64,000 nucleotides of DNA, taken from CAWEFA01 sp963851385 (GTDB lineage: Bacteria > Bacteroidota > Bacteroidia > Bacteroidales > DTGW01). A program made the position numbers and the translations under genes. Where the stretch lies: positions 86,432 to 150,431 of the forward strand of contig CAWKPE010000031.1 of assembly GCA_963851385.1 (NCBI GenBank), in the 5' to 3' direction. Positions 1-10,023 of the stretch are shown in pieces. Under the pieces are notes generated by a model, which was given only the letters and a program-made list of their open reading frames with translations, made no database searches and was not told where the DNA came from. The number at the start of each line of letters is the position of its first letter. Within the stretch, counting starts at the first letter, position 1.

Positions 1-1645
1 TACATCTTTACCAACCGCTGTGCGAAGGTTGTTGTAAATCATGTCAGTATTTTCAGATCTTGCACCTAAAACAGCTCTTAAATAATATGCTTGAGCACTT
101 TCATCTTTGCTATTTGTCAAAGTACTAATAGCTGCTTCATAGTTTTTATTCAGAAGCTTTGCCAATGCTGCATTATAATCAGAAACATTGCCAAAATAAC
201 TTATTGCAACATCATATTTACCTTTAATAATATTTATAATTCCCAAATTGTAACTTGGAGCTTCACCAGCAGCCATAGCAGCTGTTAAAAGTTCTTCAGC
301 ACCGGCTATATCGCCTTTAAGTAATGCCAAAGCACCAAGATTTGTTTTAACTGCGTCATTATTTTCGATTGCCTTAGCAGCCTCAAGAGAAGTTTTTGCA
401 TCATCAAGTTTGCCTAATTGAATCTCTACATAACCTAAATTATTTTTTGCACGCACATCTGTCGGGAATTTTTCTGAAGCTTTTTTGTAAAGAGTTTCTT
501 TCTTATTCAAATCAGTAATAAGGTTAGCCGCATATAGTAATTCTTCAACGTTTAAAGTATCTGGTTTACTATCAGCAAGTTTAAGCATTTCTTCATCTGA
601 ATATCCCATAGCATCCACTTTAACAGTCATTTTTGATCTGCGCAACGGAGGTAAAATCTTTTCTTTGATTTCTTCAAATGCTTGAGAAATATTCATGATT
701 TCCTTGTTACGAACTTCAGGATCTGAGTACATAGTAAGAACTCTTAAAACAAGATCTTTATCTTTTATATCAGATTTTTCCATAGCTGTTTTAAAGCCAT
801 CCCAGTCTTCCGGAGTTTGCAATACAGATAAAAGAGAGTCTTTAATTGTCTTTATCAAGTTTGTTTTTCTTAATTTGTTCCTTCACAAATTTTGTAGCTG
901 AATTTTCACGATCACCCGCTAGCTTAGTGTTTAATTTTAGCGGACCATCTGGTGAAGCAGTAGACCACATTTCAATTCCCTTTACTGTCATTTTAGGATT
1001 AGTAGCAACAGATTTTACATAATCATTTAATGCAGTAACTTCAGGTTGCTTAACTTCAGAAGGGCGAATTTCAGACCTGTTAATCACATAATGAATAGAA
1101 GCTTCTTTAGATTCAGGTACATTCTCTGACAAATTTATCTGAAAGAAGTACTTCTTTAGGTTCCATTCTAACAAGTTTAGGTGTTACAATGATACCATCA
1201 GCCAATTTGATAAGTGCCGATATCAAGAGTTTTTTTCTTAATAGCTGCAGTAACTTTAACTTCCAGTTGCGACAACATCATTTCATCTTTATAAGTGAAT
1301 TTGTCGTTGTTACTAAAGCTGCCACCAGTAGTGTAGTTGATAACTTTGTCATTTGCCTGAACTCCTTCACCCTGAAGTTTTATAGGGGTAAGGTCAAGTG
1401 ATCCACCTTCGTATTTTAAGGTAGGAGCTAACGGTAAGTACAGCTTTTTTATTGAAATACTTTGCAGGGAAGTTACCAGTAATGGTAAGATTTACTTCAC
1501 CATTATGCATTTCCAGGACTTTAGGCGTAACTTCGTATTTAACTTGGGCGCCAAATCCTTCATTTTCTTTAATACCACCGCAACTGCTTATAACAATTGC
1601 AAATGATAAAAATATAGCTAACTTGCTGAAATAAACTTTTTTCAT
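1..1645 (-). CDS. TPR / OmpA-like lipoprotein, partial and frameshifted
   Basis: The N-terminus from 1645 is a lipoprotein signal (MKKVYFSKLAIF then ISSCGG). Next come an Ig-like stretch, an OmpA-like segment (ASPDGPLKLNTK and following, about 890-1000) and a TPR-rich region (KILPPLRRSKM, then repeats such as FPTDVRAKNNLGYVEIQLG) that runs off the window at base 1. Frame is lost four times: near 850, 1131-1136, 1202 and 1430. Each is cured by removing one base, usually from a short homopolymer; for example the change at 1430 restores VAPTLKYEGGS. Likely an outer-membrane or periplasmic lipoprotein of a conserved Bacteroidales type. Its role is unknown and the C-terminus is not in this window. 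Confidence 0.7.
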
Positions 1646-1878
1646 AGTTATTAAGGTATTGGTTTTAGAATTTAACATGCTTTAATTAGCTTACAAACTT
1701 AATAATGTTTTTATTAAAAAAAAATAGCAGATGCTTAATCTGCTGTATTTTTAATCATTTTAAAGTAAAAATTTTTAAATGATTAGTCGTAAAACCTTTT
1801 AAAATAACATTTTAATTTGCTTATAATTAAATATTTGGAGTAATTTAAGGAGATAATTATAAATTATATCAAAACAGT

Positions 1879-2265
1879 CTAAAAATAAAGCTTATAAACC
1901 ACTTTCGGCATATTCAATAAATTCAAAGGGATTTTGAAAAGATGAGAAAAATGTTCGCCTGTTTCTTTACTGTCATAATCGCCTTCTTCATAATGCCATT
2001 TTACATGGATATCTTTTACTTTAGGATTTTCAACAAATATTTTGATCAAATTGAAAATCTGCTTTGAAGATGAAGTATTAAAATATTCCAATTTAAAATT
2101 TAATAATATTGCCTCATTTTCGTATTGTTTTGCCCACTCAAAAATGGGTTCATATAATTTAATCGGATTTTCTGGTAAAGATCTGCCTGCCATAATAATT
2201 TCCCCTTGCACATCGCAATGTACTGTTGGTGTATCATTAGTGGGTTGAATCTCCAAATTTTCCAT
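1879..2265 (-). CDS. siaC: SiaC-type regulatory phosphoprotein (DUF1987)
   Basis: The 128-residue protein matches the DUF1987/SiaC family in length and motifs: GRSLPENP at about 27-34, then NFKLEYFNTSSSK at about 56-68, which holds the Thr/Ser-rich site phosphorylated in SiaC, and a WHYEEGD segment. In Pseudomonas SiaC is phosphorylated by SiaB, dephosphorylated by SiaA and controls a diguanylate cyclase. No siaA or siaB homologue lies in this window. Instead, two response-regulator genes follow upstream on the same strand, which suggests a link to two-component signalling. A TATATTTG box at 2301-2308 precedes the start. The family call is firm; the pathway here is inference. Confidence 0.85.
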   Translation of the reverse strand: MENLEIQPTNDTPTVHCDVQGEIIMAGRSLPENPIKLYEPIFEWAKQYENEAILLNFKLEYFNTSSSKQIFNLIKIFVENPKVKDIHVKWHYEEGDYDSKETGEHFSHLFKIPLNLLNMPKVVYKLYF

Positions 2266-2300
2266 TTTATAGTTGTCTTTTTTTTACAATATTTAATGAA

Positions 2301-2308
2301 CAAATATA
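2301..2308 (-). promoter_or_regulatory. -7 promoter element of the SiaC gene
   Basis: Reads TATATTTG on the minus strand, fitting the Bacteroidota TAnnTTTG -7 consensus, 36 bases before the ATG. No clear -33 TTG is present at the expected distance. Confidence 0.4.
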
Positions 2309-2412
2309 CTATTTAACTATAATAAAAGTAAAATAAATTTAGTTTATTGTATTACAAAACTGTTATAGTTCATCAAAATATAATTATTTATAGCTAATGA
2401 GAAAATATTGTA

Positions 2413-2802
2413 TCATGCATGAACAGTAATATCAAAAACTCTTTTTAAAGAATCTGTATTAATGTCTTCTTTAATGATGTAGTTTCTTGCGCCTGCTTCA
2501 AGCATTTGCATGACAAATTCCATCTCCTGATGAAAAGATAAAGCAATGATTGTAATGAATCTATTGAATTCAGTTGCTTTTCGAGTAGCTTCAATTCCAT
2601 TCATTTCAGGCATTTCTATATCCATAAATACAACATCAATATGTTGCTTTTTCAAAATATTTAATGCTTCAACTCCATTGCATGCCTGATATATGTTGTC
2701 AATACGTTCTTTACTGGATTCTTCTACCATATATCTTAATGCTTGAAGAAAATGCTTATTATCATCAACCAACAAAATGTTTAATTTTTTTATCATTATC
2801 AT
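2413..2802 (-). CDS. Single-domain response regulator (CheY-like)
   Basis: The 129-residue protein is a lone receiver domain. It has the acidic pair D13-D14 (LLVDDNKH), phospho-acceptor D61 (VFMDIEMPEMNG), switch residue S89 and conserved K111 (NYIIKED). There is no output domain, so it must act through protein contacts or phosphotransfer. Translation may begin at Met1 or Met3 (MIMIKKLN). It lies between the SiaC gene and a NarL-type regulator on the same strand, about 150-200 bases from each, so shared transcription is possible but not shown. No histidine kinase is adjacent; the nearest one seen is the hybrid kinase at 38.5-40.2 kb. Confidence 0.9.
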   Translation of the reverse strand: MIMIKKLNILLVDDNKHFLQALRYMVEESSKERIDNIYQACNGVEALNILKKQHIDVVFMDIEMPEMNGIEATRKATEFNRFITIIALSFHQEMEFVMQMLEAGARNYIIKEDINTDSLKRVFDITVHA

Positions 2803-2970
2803 GCTTATTTTTTGGCTTAATAATTATTTAATATGCATTAATAAATATTTTATAATTACTAAAATTCAGAACCTAACTTTACCAATACAAAAATCGCTTA
2901 CATTTTTAGGAATTTTAATAGAATAAACACCCAATTTGAAGAGTTTCATACTCAAATAGAAAGGTGAAAA

Positions 2971-2990
2971 TACTCAATAGAAATTGAGTA
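2971..2990 (-). terminator. Hairpin after the NarL-type regulator
   Basis: A perfect 8-bp stem (TACTCAAT/ATTGAGTA) with a 4-base loop lies 16 bases past the regulator's stop and is followed on the minus strand by a short T run. The stem is AT-rich, so termination may be weak. Confidence 0.4.
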
Positions 2991-3006
2991 AAAACCGACA
3001 TAATAA

Positions 3007-3646
3007 TTAATCCAATTTCACCAGATTGTTTTTTATAGCATAAATAGCTAAGCTTATGGAATTTGAAGAGTCGGTTTTAGAAAGCAGACTAGCTCTATGT
3101 CTTTCAACAGTGCGTTGACTAATATGAAGTTGTTCGGAAATCTGATTAGTAGAAAAACCTTTACAAATCAATGCCAAGTATTTCGGTTTCACGACGACTT
3201 AATTTAATGCCAGCCGGGATATTTTTATTTCGGATTAACTTTAAAAGCAATTCCTGTGAAAAATAACTGCCGCCATTCATAATAGCTTTAATAGCCGTTC
3301 GAAGTTCATTATTGTCTGTGTCTTTTAAAATGAAACCTTTTACACCTATATCTATCATTGAATTGTAGTAAGCATCGTCTCCAAACATTGATAAAACAAG
3401 AATTTTAAGTTTGTTGTTTTTTTCAAGCGATTTCTCGCATGCTTCTATTCCATTCATTTCAGGCATGCTAATATCCATTATCACAAGATCGGGGATAAGA
3501 TAATTCAACAATTCCATATATTCCCTGCCATTTGAAGCTTCCCCAATTACTTCAACACCTTCAATTTCGTTAAGAATAAATCTCAATCCATTACGAAAAA
3601 GTTTGTGATCATCTACAATTATTATTTTTGTTTTAGCTTGATCCAT
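3007..3646 (-). CDS. NarL/FixJ-family response regulator (frameshifted)
   Basis: The N-terminal receiver domain has D12-D13, phospho-acceptor D58 (VIMDISMPEMNG), S86 and K108. After residue ~155 the reading frame breaks, and the next frame encodes a LuxR-type helix-turn-helix (GFSTNQISEQLHISQRTVER). Removing one G from the GG/CC pair at 3174-3175 gives LSRRETEILALICKGFSTNQ, the normal start of a LuxR-type domain, and a 212-residue protein. It is therefore a transcription factor of usual length split by a one-base insertion, probably a sequence error. A well-spaced TTTG/TATATTTG promoter sits just upstream. The kinase partner is not evident. Confidence 0.88.
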
Positions 3647-3664
3647 TATTATTGGTTATTGTAT

Positions 3665-3697
3665 CAAATATAGAAAACTTTTGGAATAAAACACAAA
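3665..3697 (-). promoter_or_regulatory. Promoter of the NarL-type regulator
   Basis: On the minus strand TTTG (3694-3697) is followed after 21 bases by TATATTTG (3665-3672). Both boxes fit the Bacteroidota primary-sigma consensus, and the ATG is 19 bases downstream of the -7 box. Confidence 0.5.
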
Positions 3698-3735
3698 TCA
3701 ATATTATTTTAATAGGATTGATAAACCAAAGATAA

Positions 3736-3743
3736 TACCTTTG
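3736..3743 (+). promoter_or_regulatory. -7 promoter element of the DUF3109 gene
   Basis: TACCTTTG matches TAnnTTTG and lies 20 bases before the ATG. A TTG at 3718-3720 could be a closely spaced -33 box. Confidence 0.4.
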
Positions 3744-3763
3744 AAACTTCAAAATTTTACTTT

Positions 3764-4330
3764 ATGATTCAAATCGGAAAAACCATAATCAGTCTTGATA
3801 TTCTGGAATCAAAATTTTCCTGTGATTTGATGAAATGTAGAGGGGCATGCTGTGTTCATGGAGATTCAGGAGCTCCATTAGAAAGAAAAGAAACGGAAAT
3901 ACTTGAGAAAATTTACCCAATAATAAAATCTTATCTCAGAAATGAAGGTATTCAAGCTATAATGAAACATGGAACCTCTTTAATAGACAGCGATGGGGAC
4001 TGGGTTACACCACTAATTGATGGAAAAGAATGTGCTTATACTTACTTTGATGGTAAAGTTGTTAAATGCATAATTGAAAAGGCATTTAATGAAGGTGTCA
4101 TAGAATTTCGTAAACCGCTATCCTGTCATCTTTTTCCTGTCAGGTTGAGAGATTATCCAGATTTTATTGCTGTTAATTATAATCCTTGTGATTTTTGTAA
4201 ACCTGCTATAGAAAAAGGGGAAAATGAAAATATTAAACTTTCTGAATTTCTTAAGGAATCTTTAATTCGAAAGTTCGGGAATGGTTGGTACAAAGAATTC
4301 AAAATTTCCGAGAGCTTAATAAAAAAATAA
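3764..4330 (+). CDS. DUF3109 family cysteine-rich protein
   Basis: The 188-residue protein begins with the family hallmark CDLMKCRGACCVHGDSGAPL (Cys 20, 25, 29 and 30). Five more cysteines follow in KECAYTY, VVKCIIE, LSCHLFPVR and NPCDFCKPA. The pattern suggests a metal or Fe-S site, as in other CxxxC-type small proteins of Bacteroidota, but the biochemical role of DUF3109 is not established. Length is normal for the family. It faces away from the response-regulator block and is probably a single-gene transcript. The family call is firm; function is unknown. Confidence 0.85.
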   Translation: MIQIGKTIISLDILESKFSCDLMKCRGACCVHGDSGAPLERKETEILEKIYPIIKSYLRNEGIQAIMKHGTSLIDSDGDWVTPLIDGKECAYTYFDGKVVKCIIEKAFNEGVIEFRKPLSCHLFPVRLRDYPDFIAVNYNPCDFCKPAIEKGENENIKLSEFLKESLIRKFGNGWYKEFKISESLIKK

Positions 4331-4370
4331 TCGACAATTCCTTTGGTACATTCAATAATTTAAATCTTGT

Positions 4371-4718
4371 CTAGCGAATTGCTATTTTGGATAATTTTAT
4401 ATTTCTTACTTTAAAATCAGGAATAGCCATATCATTCAGTGCAGGTTTGAATATATAGCTGCTGTCATGCTTTAAATATCCGCTAAAAATGACTTTGCAT
4501 TTATTAGTTTTAACCGATTCCGGAATTGAATCAGGCATATATAACGCCTTGTTTGTTTTCAATAAATATTGATAACAACCCCGAGAACATATGATTTGTT
4601 TAATCTCGCCACAATTATTAATATATAGGGTACTAACACTATTAAGCGATTTTTCTTTTTTACATCCTAAAAACACGATTAACCCATAAAGTAATATAAG
4701 CCTTTTCAAGCCAAACAA
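4371..4718 (-). CDS. Small putative lipoprotein
   Basis: The 115-residue protein has an N-terminal hydrophobic segment ending in VFLGCKKE, a plausible SPII cleavage site with Cys 19 as the lipidated residue. The mature part has four further cysteines (NNCGEI, IICSRGCYQ, TNKCKV) and ends in a basic tail. It looks like a small surface or periplasmic lipoprotein of a type common in Bacteroidota. I do not recognise a family. The neighbouring genes are unrelated. The lipobox is the main reason to accept it as a real gene. Confidence 0.55.
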   Translation of the reverse strand: MFGLKRLILLYGLIVFLGCKKEKSLNSVSTLYINNCGEIKQIICSRGCYQYLLKTNKALYMPDSIPESVKTNKCKVIFSGYLKHDSSYIFKPALNDMAIPDFKVRNIKLSKIAIR

Positions 4719-5174
4719 AATTTTGGAGTTTTATAAAAGATGAAAACTCAGATTAATTAGTTGCGTCTATCAATAATTTCTTATCTAATTTTTATATTTA
4801 ACTCATAATTAAATTAACAGTTTTCACCTTTTTGATAGAATATCAACTTCTTTTATTCCTATTTGCAGAATCATAAATTAGTGAATAGTTCATCTTCGTA
4901 CAGATTAATCATCTCTTCTTTTAATTGACCTAAACCAATAAAGCTTATTTAATGACCAGATAATATTCCAGTAATTGTCAATAAAGAATTTGAGGGGTAA
5001 TAAGAAAAGAAAAATAAATTTTAAAATAACAATTTAATATAATTTAGTGATAAATGCAATTCATTATTAATTATTTTATTATTTTTGCTTATAATTTATA
5101 ATCTTTTAGAATTTTTAAGTTAATATTTAAAATAATTGACGATAATTTATGTTTAACATTTAATTTTTACAAAC
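4719..5174. other. Intergenic, no gene seen
   Basis: AT-rich 456-base gap between the divergent small lipoprotein and glnA. No RNA gene, repeat or open frame was recognised. It presumably holds both promoters; a degenerate TATGTTTA at 5149-5156 is the best -7 candidate for glnA. Confidence 0.4.
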
Positions 5175-6587
5175 ATGACAATAAAAGAATTTTTTGATTT
5201 AGTTAAAAAAACCGGTGCTGAAATGGTCGATCTGAAGTTTGTCGATTTATTGGGCACATGGCAGCATTGTAGTTATCCCGTTGATCTTTGGAATGAATCA
5301 ACTTTTGAAGACGGTTTAGGATTTGATGGCTCATCTATAAGGGGCTGGCAAGGAATACACCAATCTGATATGTTAGCAATTCCTGACCTTAATACAATTG
5401 TTATGGATCCGTTTTTCAAAGAACCTACAATTAGTGTTATTGCTAATATTGTAGATCCTGTAACCAAAGAAAGATATTCTCGAGATCCTAGATATGTTGC
5501 ATATAAAGCTACTGAATTCCTTAAAAAAACAGGTATTGGAGATACTGCTTTTATTGGACCTGAACCTGAATTTTTTATTTTCGATGAAGTACGATTTGAA
5601 CAGAAACAAAACACTAGTTTTTATCAGATTGATTCTGCTGAAGGTGCTTGGAATACTAACCGTATTGAAGAACCAAACCTGGGTTATAAACCATCATATA
5701 AAGGTGGATACTTTCCTGTCAGTCCAACCGATACATTCGGTGATTTGAGGGCTGAGATGGTAAAAGAAATGAGAAAAATCGGTATTAAAGTTGAAGCGCA
5801 CCATCATGAAGTTGCTACCGGAGGTCAAAGTGAAATTGATATGCAATTTTGCGAACTGACAAAAATGGCTGATCAATTTATGTGGTATAAATATATAATA
5901 AAAAATGTTGCTTTGCGAAATGGCAAAACAGTTACTTTTATGCCAAAACCAATTTTTGAAGACAATGGTAGTGGCATGCATGTTCACTTTTCAATTTGGA
6001 AAAACGGCAAAAATCAATTTGCAGGTAATAAATATGCAGGATTCACTCAGGAAGGTTTATGGGCAATTGGGGGCGTATTGAAACATGCTGCTGCAATACT
6101 AGCATTTGCCGCTCCAACAACTAATTCATATCGTCGATTGGTTCCTGGATTTGAAGCTCCTGTAAACTTAGTATACTCTGCAAGAAACCGTTCAGCTGCT
6201 GTAAGAATTCCAATGTATAGCGAGAGTCCAAATTCAAAGCGTTTTGAATTCCGTTGTCCAGATCCTTCTTCAAATGGATATTTAACTTTCTCAGCAATTC
6301 TTATGGCCGCAGTCGATGGAATAAAAAATAAAATTGAACCAGGTGAACCTCTTGATAAAAATATTTATGAATTAAACGAAAAAGAAAGTAAGAAAATCAA
6401 ATCAGTTCCGGGTTCTCTATCAGAATCCTTGGCAGCACTTGAAAAAGATCATCAATTCCTTACGGAAAGTGGTGTATTTACAGAAGATTTAATAGAAAAT
6501 TATTTGGATTATAAAAAGGATAAAGAAATTGATCAAATGGCTTTGCGTCCTCATCCATATGAATTTTATTTATATTATGACAATTAA
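5175..6587 (+). CDS. glnA: Glutamine synthetase type I
   Basis: This enzyme makes glutamine from glutamate, ammonia and ATP in the cytoplasm. At 470 residues it matches the usual dodecameric GSI length. Visible motifs are DGSSIRGW, FIGPEPEFFIFD, EDNGSGMHVHFS, NRSAAVRIP, and the C-terminal RPHPYEFYLYYDN, the counterpart of the enterobacterial end. Tyr 398 in NIYELNEKES aligns with the adenylylated tyrosine of beta-type GSI. No adenylyltransferase gene is nearby, so whether that control exists is unknown. A GSIII gene follows on the same strand after a strong terminator, so the two are transcribed separately. Confidence 0.96.
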   Translation: MTIKEFFDLVKKTGAEMVDLKFVDLLGTWQHCSYPVDLWNESTFEDGLGFDGSSIRGWQGIHQSDMLAIPDLNTIVMDPFFKEPTISVIANIVDPVTKERYSRDPRYVAYKATEFLKKTGIGDTAFIGPEPEFFIFDEVRFEQKQNTSFYQIDSAEGAWNTNRIEEPNLGYKPSYKGGYFPVSPTDTFGDLRAEMVKEMRKIGIKVEAHHHEVATGGQSEIDMQFCELTKMADQFMWYKYIIKNVALRNGKTVTFMPKPIFEDNGSGMHVHFSIWKNGKNQFAGNKYAGFTQEGLWAIGGVLKHAAAILAFAAPTTNSYRRLVPGFEAPVNLVYSARNRSAAVRIPMYSESPNSKRFEFRCPDPSSNGYLTFSAILMAAVDGIKNKIEPGEPLDKNIYELNEKESKKIKSVPGSLSESLAALEKDHQFLTESGVFTEDLIENYLDYKKDKEIDQMALRPHPYEFYLYYDN

Positions 6588-6664
6588 TTCATTTTTTTCA
6601 AGTTTGAGTTCATTTTAATTTTTTTTTATCTCAATGCACCCTGTATAAAATTGTTATTTTTTCC

Positions 6665-6703
6665 AAAATAGGTCATTTTTTATTGAAAATGACCTATTTT
6701 TTT
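6665..6703 (+). terminator. Rho-independent terminator after glnA
   Basis: A perfect 15-bp stem (AAAATAGGTCATTTT at 6665-6679 with its complement at 6686-6700) and a 6-base loop, followed by a T run. It separates glnA from glnN. Confidence 0.75.
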
Positions 6704-6780
6704 AATGTTTTTAGCAAAAACAACATATAATTTGTCCAAAATACTTCTTTTTTTTCATAAAATCTAAAATTTATTATCTC

Positions 6781-6788
6781 TATATTTG
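6781..6788 (+). promoter_or_regulatory. -7 promoter element of glnN
   Basis: TATATTTG fits the TAnnTTTG consensus and lies 39 bases before the glnN ATG, after the glnA terminator. No clear -33 partner was found. Confidence 0.45.
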
Positions 6789-6827
6789 CGCCGATAATTT
6801 TAATTTTTAATTCTATAAATAAATTAT

Positions 6828-9018
6828 ATGGCAACTTTAAGATTTAGTGCATTAGAGCAAGTACTTAACAGAAAACCCGTTAGTATTAAAGCCCCTGCAA
6901 AAAAAACATCTGAGTATTATGGAATGTACGTATTTGATAAAGGAAAAATGCAGAAATACTTGTCAAGAGAGGCCTATATGGCAGTTATGCAAGCTATTGA
7001 TAAAGGAATACGTGTAGACAGAAAAATGGCGGACCAGGTAGCAGGAGGTATAAAAGCATGGGCTTTAGAGATGGGAGCTACACATTGTACTCACTGGTTT
7101 CACCCTTTAACAGAAGGTACAGCTGAAAAGCATGATGCTTTTGCTGAACCTACAGGTGATGGAACTGTCATTGAAAGTTTCACTGGTAAACTTCTTTCAC
7201 AACAAGAACCTGATGCATCCAGTTTTCCAAGTGGAGGTATTCGAAAGCACATTCGAAGCAAGAGGTTATACAGCATGGGATCCATCTTCTCCTGCATTTA
7301 TTCTTGACCAGACTCTTTGTATTCCTACCGTTTTCATTTCTTACACTGGAGAAGTTTTAGATAACAAAGCTCCTTTGTTAAAAGCACTTCATGCATTGGA
7401 CAAAGCTGCAGTTGAGGTTTGCCAGTATTTTGATAAAGACGTTCAAAAAGTTTATTCTTACCTAGGATGGGAGCAGGAATATTTTCTTATTGATGAAGCA
7501 CTTTACAATGCCCGTCCAGATTTGATGCTTACAGAAAGGACCTTAATGGGTCATGATTCTGCTAAAAACCAGCAGTTAGAAGATCAATATTTTGGTTCTA
7601 TCACACCTAGAGTAATGGCATTTATGCAGGAAGTTGAATTTGAAGCCTGGAAATTAGGTATTCCAGCTAAAACACGCCATAATGAAGTTGCTCCAAATCA
7701 ATTTGAAATAGCACCCGTTTATGAGGAATGCAATCTTGCAGTAGATCATAATCTTCTTATTATGAGTATTATGAGAAGAGTTGCCCGCAAACATAATTTC
7801 ACAGTTCTTTTGCATGAAAAACCATTTAAAGGTATTAACGGTTCAGGAAAGCATAATAACTGGTCCATGGGTACAGACACCGGAGTTAATCTATTGTCAC
7901 CTGGCAAGAATCCAAAATCAAACTTACAATTTCTGACATTTGTTGTAAATGTTCTTAAGGCTGTTCACAGTAATGACGAATTATTGAAAGCCTCAATTGC
8001 ATCAGCCGGTAATGCACACAGGTTAGGTGCCAACGAAGCTCCACCGGCTATTATTTCAGCTTTTCTTGGTCAACAAATTGTTAAAATGTTGGATGAAATT
8101 GAAACAAAAATTGGAGATGTTAAAATGTCACCAGATGAAAAGACTGCACTTAAGCTGGATATAGGCCGTATACCTGAAATTCTCCTCGATAATACAGATC
8201 GTAACCGTACGTCACCTTTTGCATTTACAGGTAACCGTTTTGAATTTCGCGCTGTAGGATCATCTGCTAACTGTGCATCTGCCATGACTGTATTAAATGC
8301 TGTTGTAGCACAGCAACTAGTCGTTTTCAAAAAAGATGTAGATACAATAATTGCTAAAGGAGTAAAAAAAGATGAAGCTATTTTTCAAGTTCTTCGCAAA
8401 TTAATTAAAGAATCTAAACCTATTCGTTTTGATGGTAATAACTATAGTGAAGAGTGGAAAATAGAAGCTAAAAAGCGCGGACTTAATACTGAAGGTGCAG
8501 TGCCTATTTTAAATAAAGCATGGACAAGCAGTAAAGCTTTGAAACTTTTTGCTGATACAAAAGTGCTCACGCATAAAGAACTTGATGCAAGGGTTGAAGT
8601 TCGTCAGGAAATTTACATGAAAAAAGTTCAGATTGAATCGCGCGTTCTCGGAGATTTAGCTATGAACCATATTGTTCCTGTTGCTATTGAATATCAAACT
8701 TCACTGGTAGAAAATGTAAAAGCATTAAGAGATGTTTTTTCTGAAACTGAATTCAAAGAATTAGCAACTGCTCGTCTATTGTTAATTAAAGAAATGAATA
8801 ATCATATATCGGCAATTAAAGCCAAGGTAAATGAAATGACTGAAGCCCGTAAAGTTGCCAATAAGATTGAAAATGCAAACGAAAGAGCAATGGAATATTG
8901 TGAAAAGGTAACACCTTTCTTAGAAGATATTCGTTATCATATTGATAAGCTCGAATTAATTGTAGATAATGAAAAATGGCCTTTGCCAAAATACAGGGAA
9001 TTACTATTCATTAGATAA
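6828..9018 (+). CDS. glnN: Glutamine synthetase type III (one frameshift)
   Basis: The large GSIII enzyme is characteristic of Bacteroidota. The first frame (from 6828) gives ETSEYYGMYVFDKG-type N-terminal sequence through EPDASSFPSGGIR. The second frame resumes with TFEARGYTAWDPSSPAF and runs to 9018, including GWEQEYFLID, GINGSGKHNNWSMGTD and FEFRAVGSSANCAS. Removing one A from AAA at 7244-7246 gives GGIRSTFEARGY and a 729-residue protein of normal GSIII length, so the break is most likely a sequence error. It sits next to glnA (GSI). Having both types in one genome is normal for the group, and the pair may serve different nitrogen regimes. Confidence 0.95.
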
Positions 9019-9040
9019 GTTCTCTTCTTCCTTTTCAGAT

Positions 9041-9066
9041 AAAATCCGCTCTTTGTGGCGGATTTT
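9041..9066. terminator. Bidirectional terminator between glnN and queG
   Basis: A 9-bp stem, AAAATCCGC/GCGGATTTT, with an 8-base loop. An A run on one side and a T run on the other suit both converging genes. Confidence 0.75.
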
Positions 9067-10002
9067 TTAATTGAATTTTAAATTTAAGTTAGCGTTAATA
9101 TTCCTTTTCAACCTTTCATATTTAGCGCGTTTTAATGGCGAGTTCTTAAAAAAATCATTAAAATTTTCCATGGACAAGTTTTGCCAATCTGAATCTGTCA
9201 TTGCTTCAAGTTTTTCAAAAGAAATAAATTCTGTTTTAGATTCATACCTGGTTTTATTATTCCATGGACATACTTCCTGGCAAATATCGCATCCATAAAT
9301 CCAGCCATTCATTTTTTCTTTGATTTCTATTGGAATCGTCCCTTTATTCTCGATTGTATTATATGCTATACATCGATTAGCGTCGATTGAATAAGGAGAA
9401 ACGATAGCATTTGTAGGGCAGCTATCAATGCAAATATTACAGGTTCCGCAATTTGTTTTAACCGGAGAATCATATTTTAATTCTATATTTAAAACCAGCT
9501 CACCTAAAAAACAAAAAGAACCAAAATTTTTATTCAGAAGCAGGCTGTTTTTGCCAATCCATCCAAGACCGGCTTTTTCTGCCCATGCTTTTTCAAATAA
9601 CGGGGCTGAATCAACAAATGCCCTTCCTTCTATTTTTCCATAATGTTTTCTGATTTTTTCAAATAACAAATTCAGTTTACTTTTTATTACAGAATGATAG
9701 TCAAAAGCAAGTGCATACCTTGATATTTTAAGGTGCTTATTTTTAAAAGGATATGAAGAAGGATTATAACTTGAAAGCACTACAATTACGGATTTTGCAT
9801 CCTTAACGAGTTTAGTGATATCTGTTCTTTTATCTAAGTGATTTTTCATGTACTTCATGTTGGCATTAAAACCAACATTTAGCCATGTTTTCAAAGATTC
9901 CGAATTTATTGGTAATAATCCGGCTTTAGCAATTCCGCAAGCATCAAATCCTAATTCAAGTGCCCATGACTTAATTTGTTGACTTGTTCTCCGAACTGAC
10001 AT
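9067..10002 (-). CDS. queG: Epoxyqueuosine reductase
   Basis: QueG reduces epoxyqueuosine to queuosine in tRNA, the last step of queuosine synthesis, using cobalamin and two [4Fe-4S] clusters. The 311-residue protein shows GRAFVDSAPLFEKAWAEKAG with the conserved Asp near 131. The ferredoxin-type motifs are C185-x2-C188-x2-C191-x3-C195 (CGTCNICIDSCP) and C238-x2-C241-x3-C245 (CDICQEVCPWN), with C211 between them. It lies 21 bases downstream of sufT and in line with sufE, so this Fe-S enzyme probably shares a transcript with Fe-S assembly genes. It is shorter than the proteobacterial enzyme, which has C-terminal repeats. Confidence 0.93.
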   Translation of the reverse strand: MSVRRTSQQIKSWALELGFDACGIAKAGLLPINSESLKTWLNVGFNANMKYMKNHLDKRTDITKLVKDAKSVIVVLSSYNPSSYPFKNKHLKISRYALAFDYHSVIKSKLNLLFEKIRKHYGKIEGRAFVDSAPLFEKAWAEKAGLGWIGKNSLLLNKNFGSFCFLGELVLNIELKYDSPVKTNCGTCNICIDSCPTNAIVSPYSIDANRCIAYNTIENKGTIPIEIKEKMNGWIYGCDICQEVCPWNNKTRYESKTEFISFEKLEAMTDSDWQNLSMENFNDFFKNSPLKRAKYERLKRNINANLNLKFN

Positions 10003-10023
10003 AGAAATTAGATTGTGATTAAT

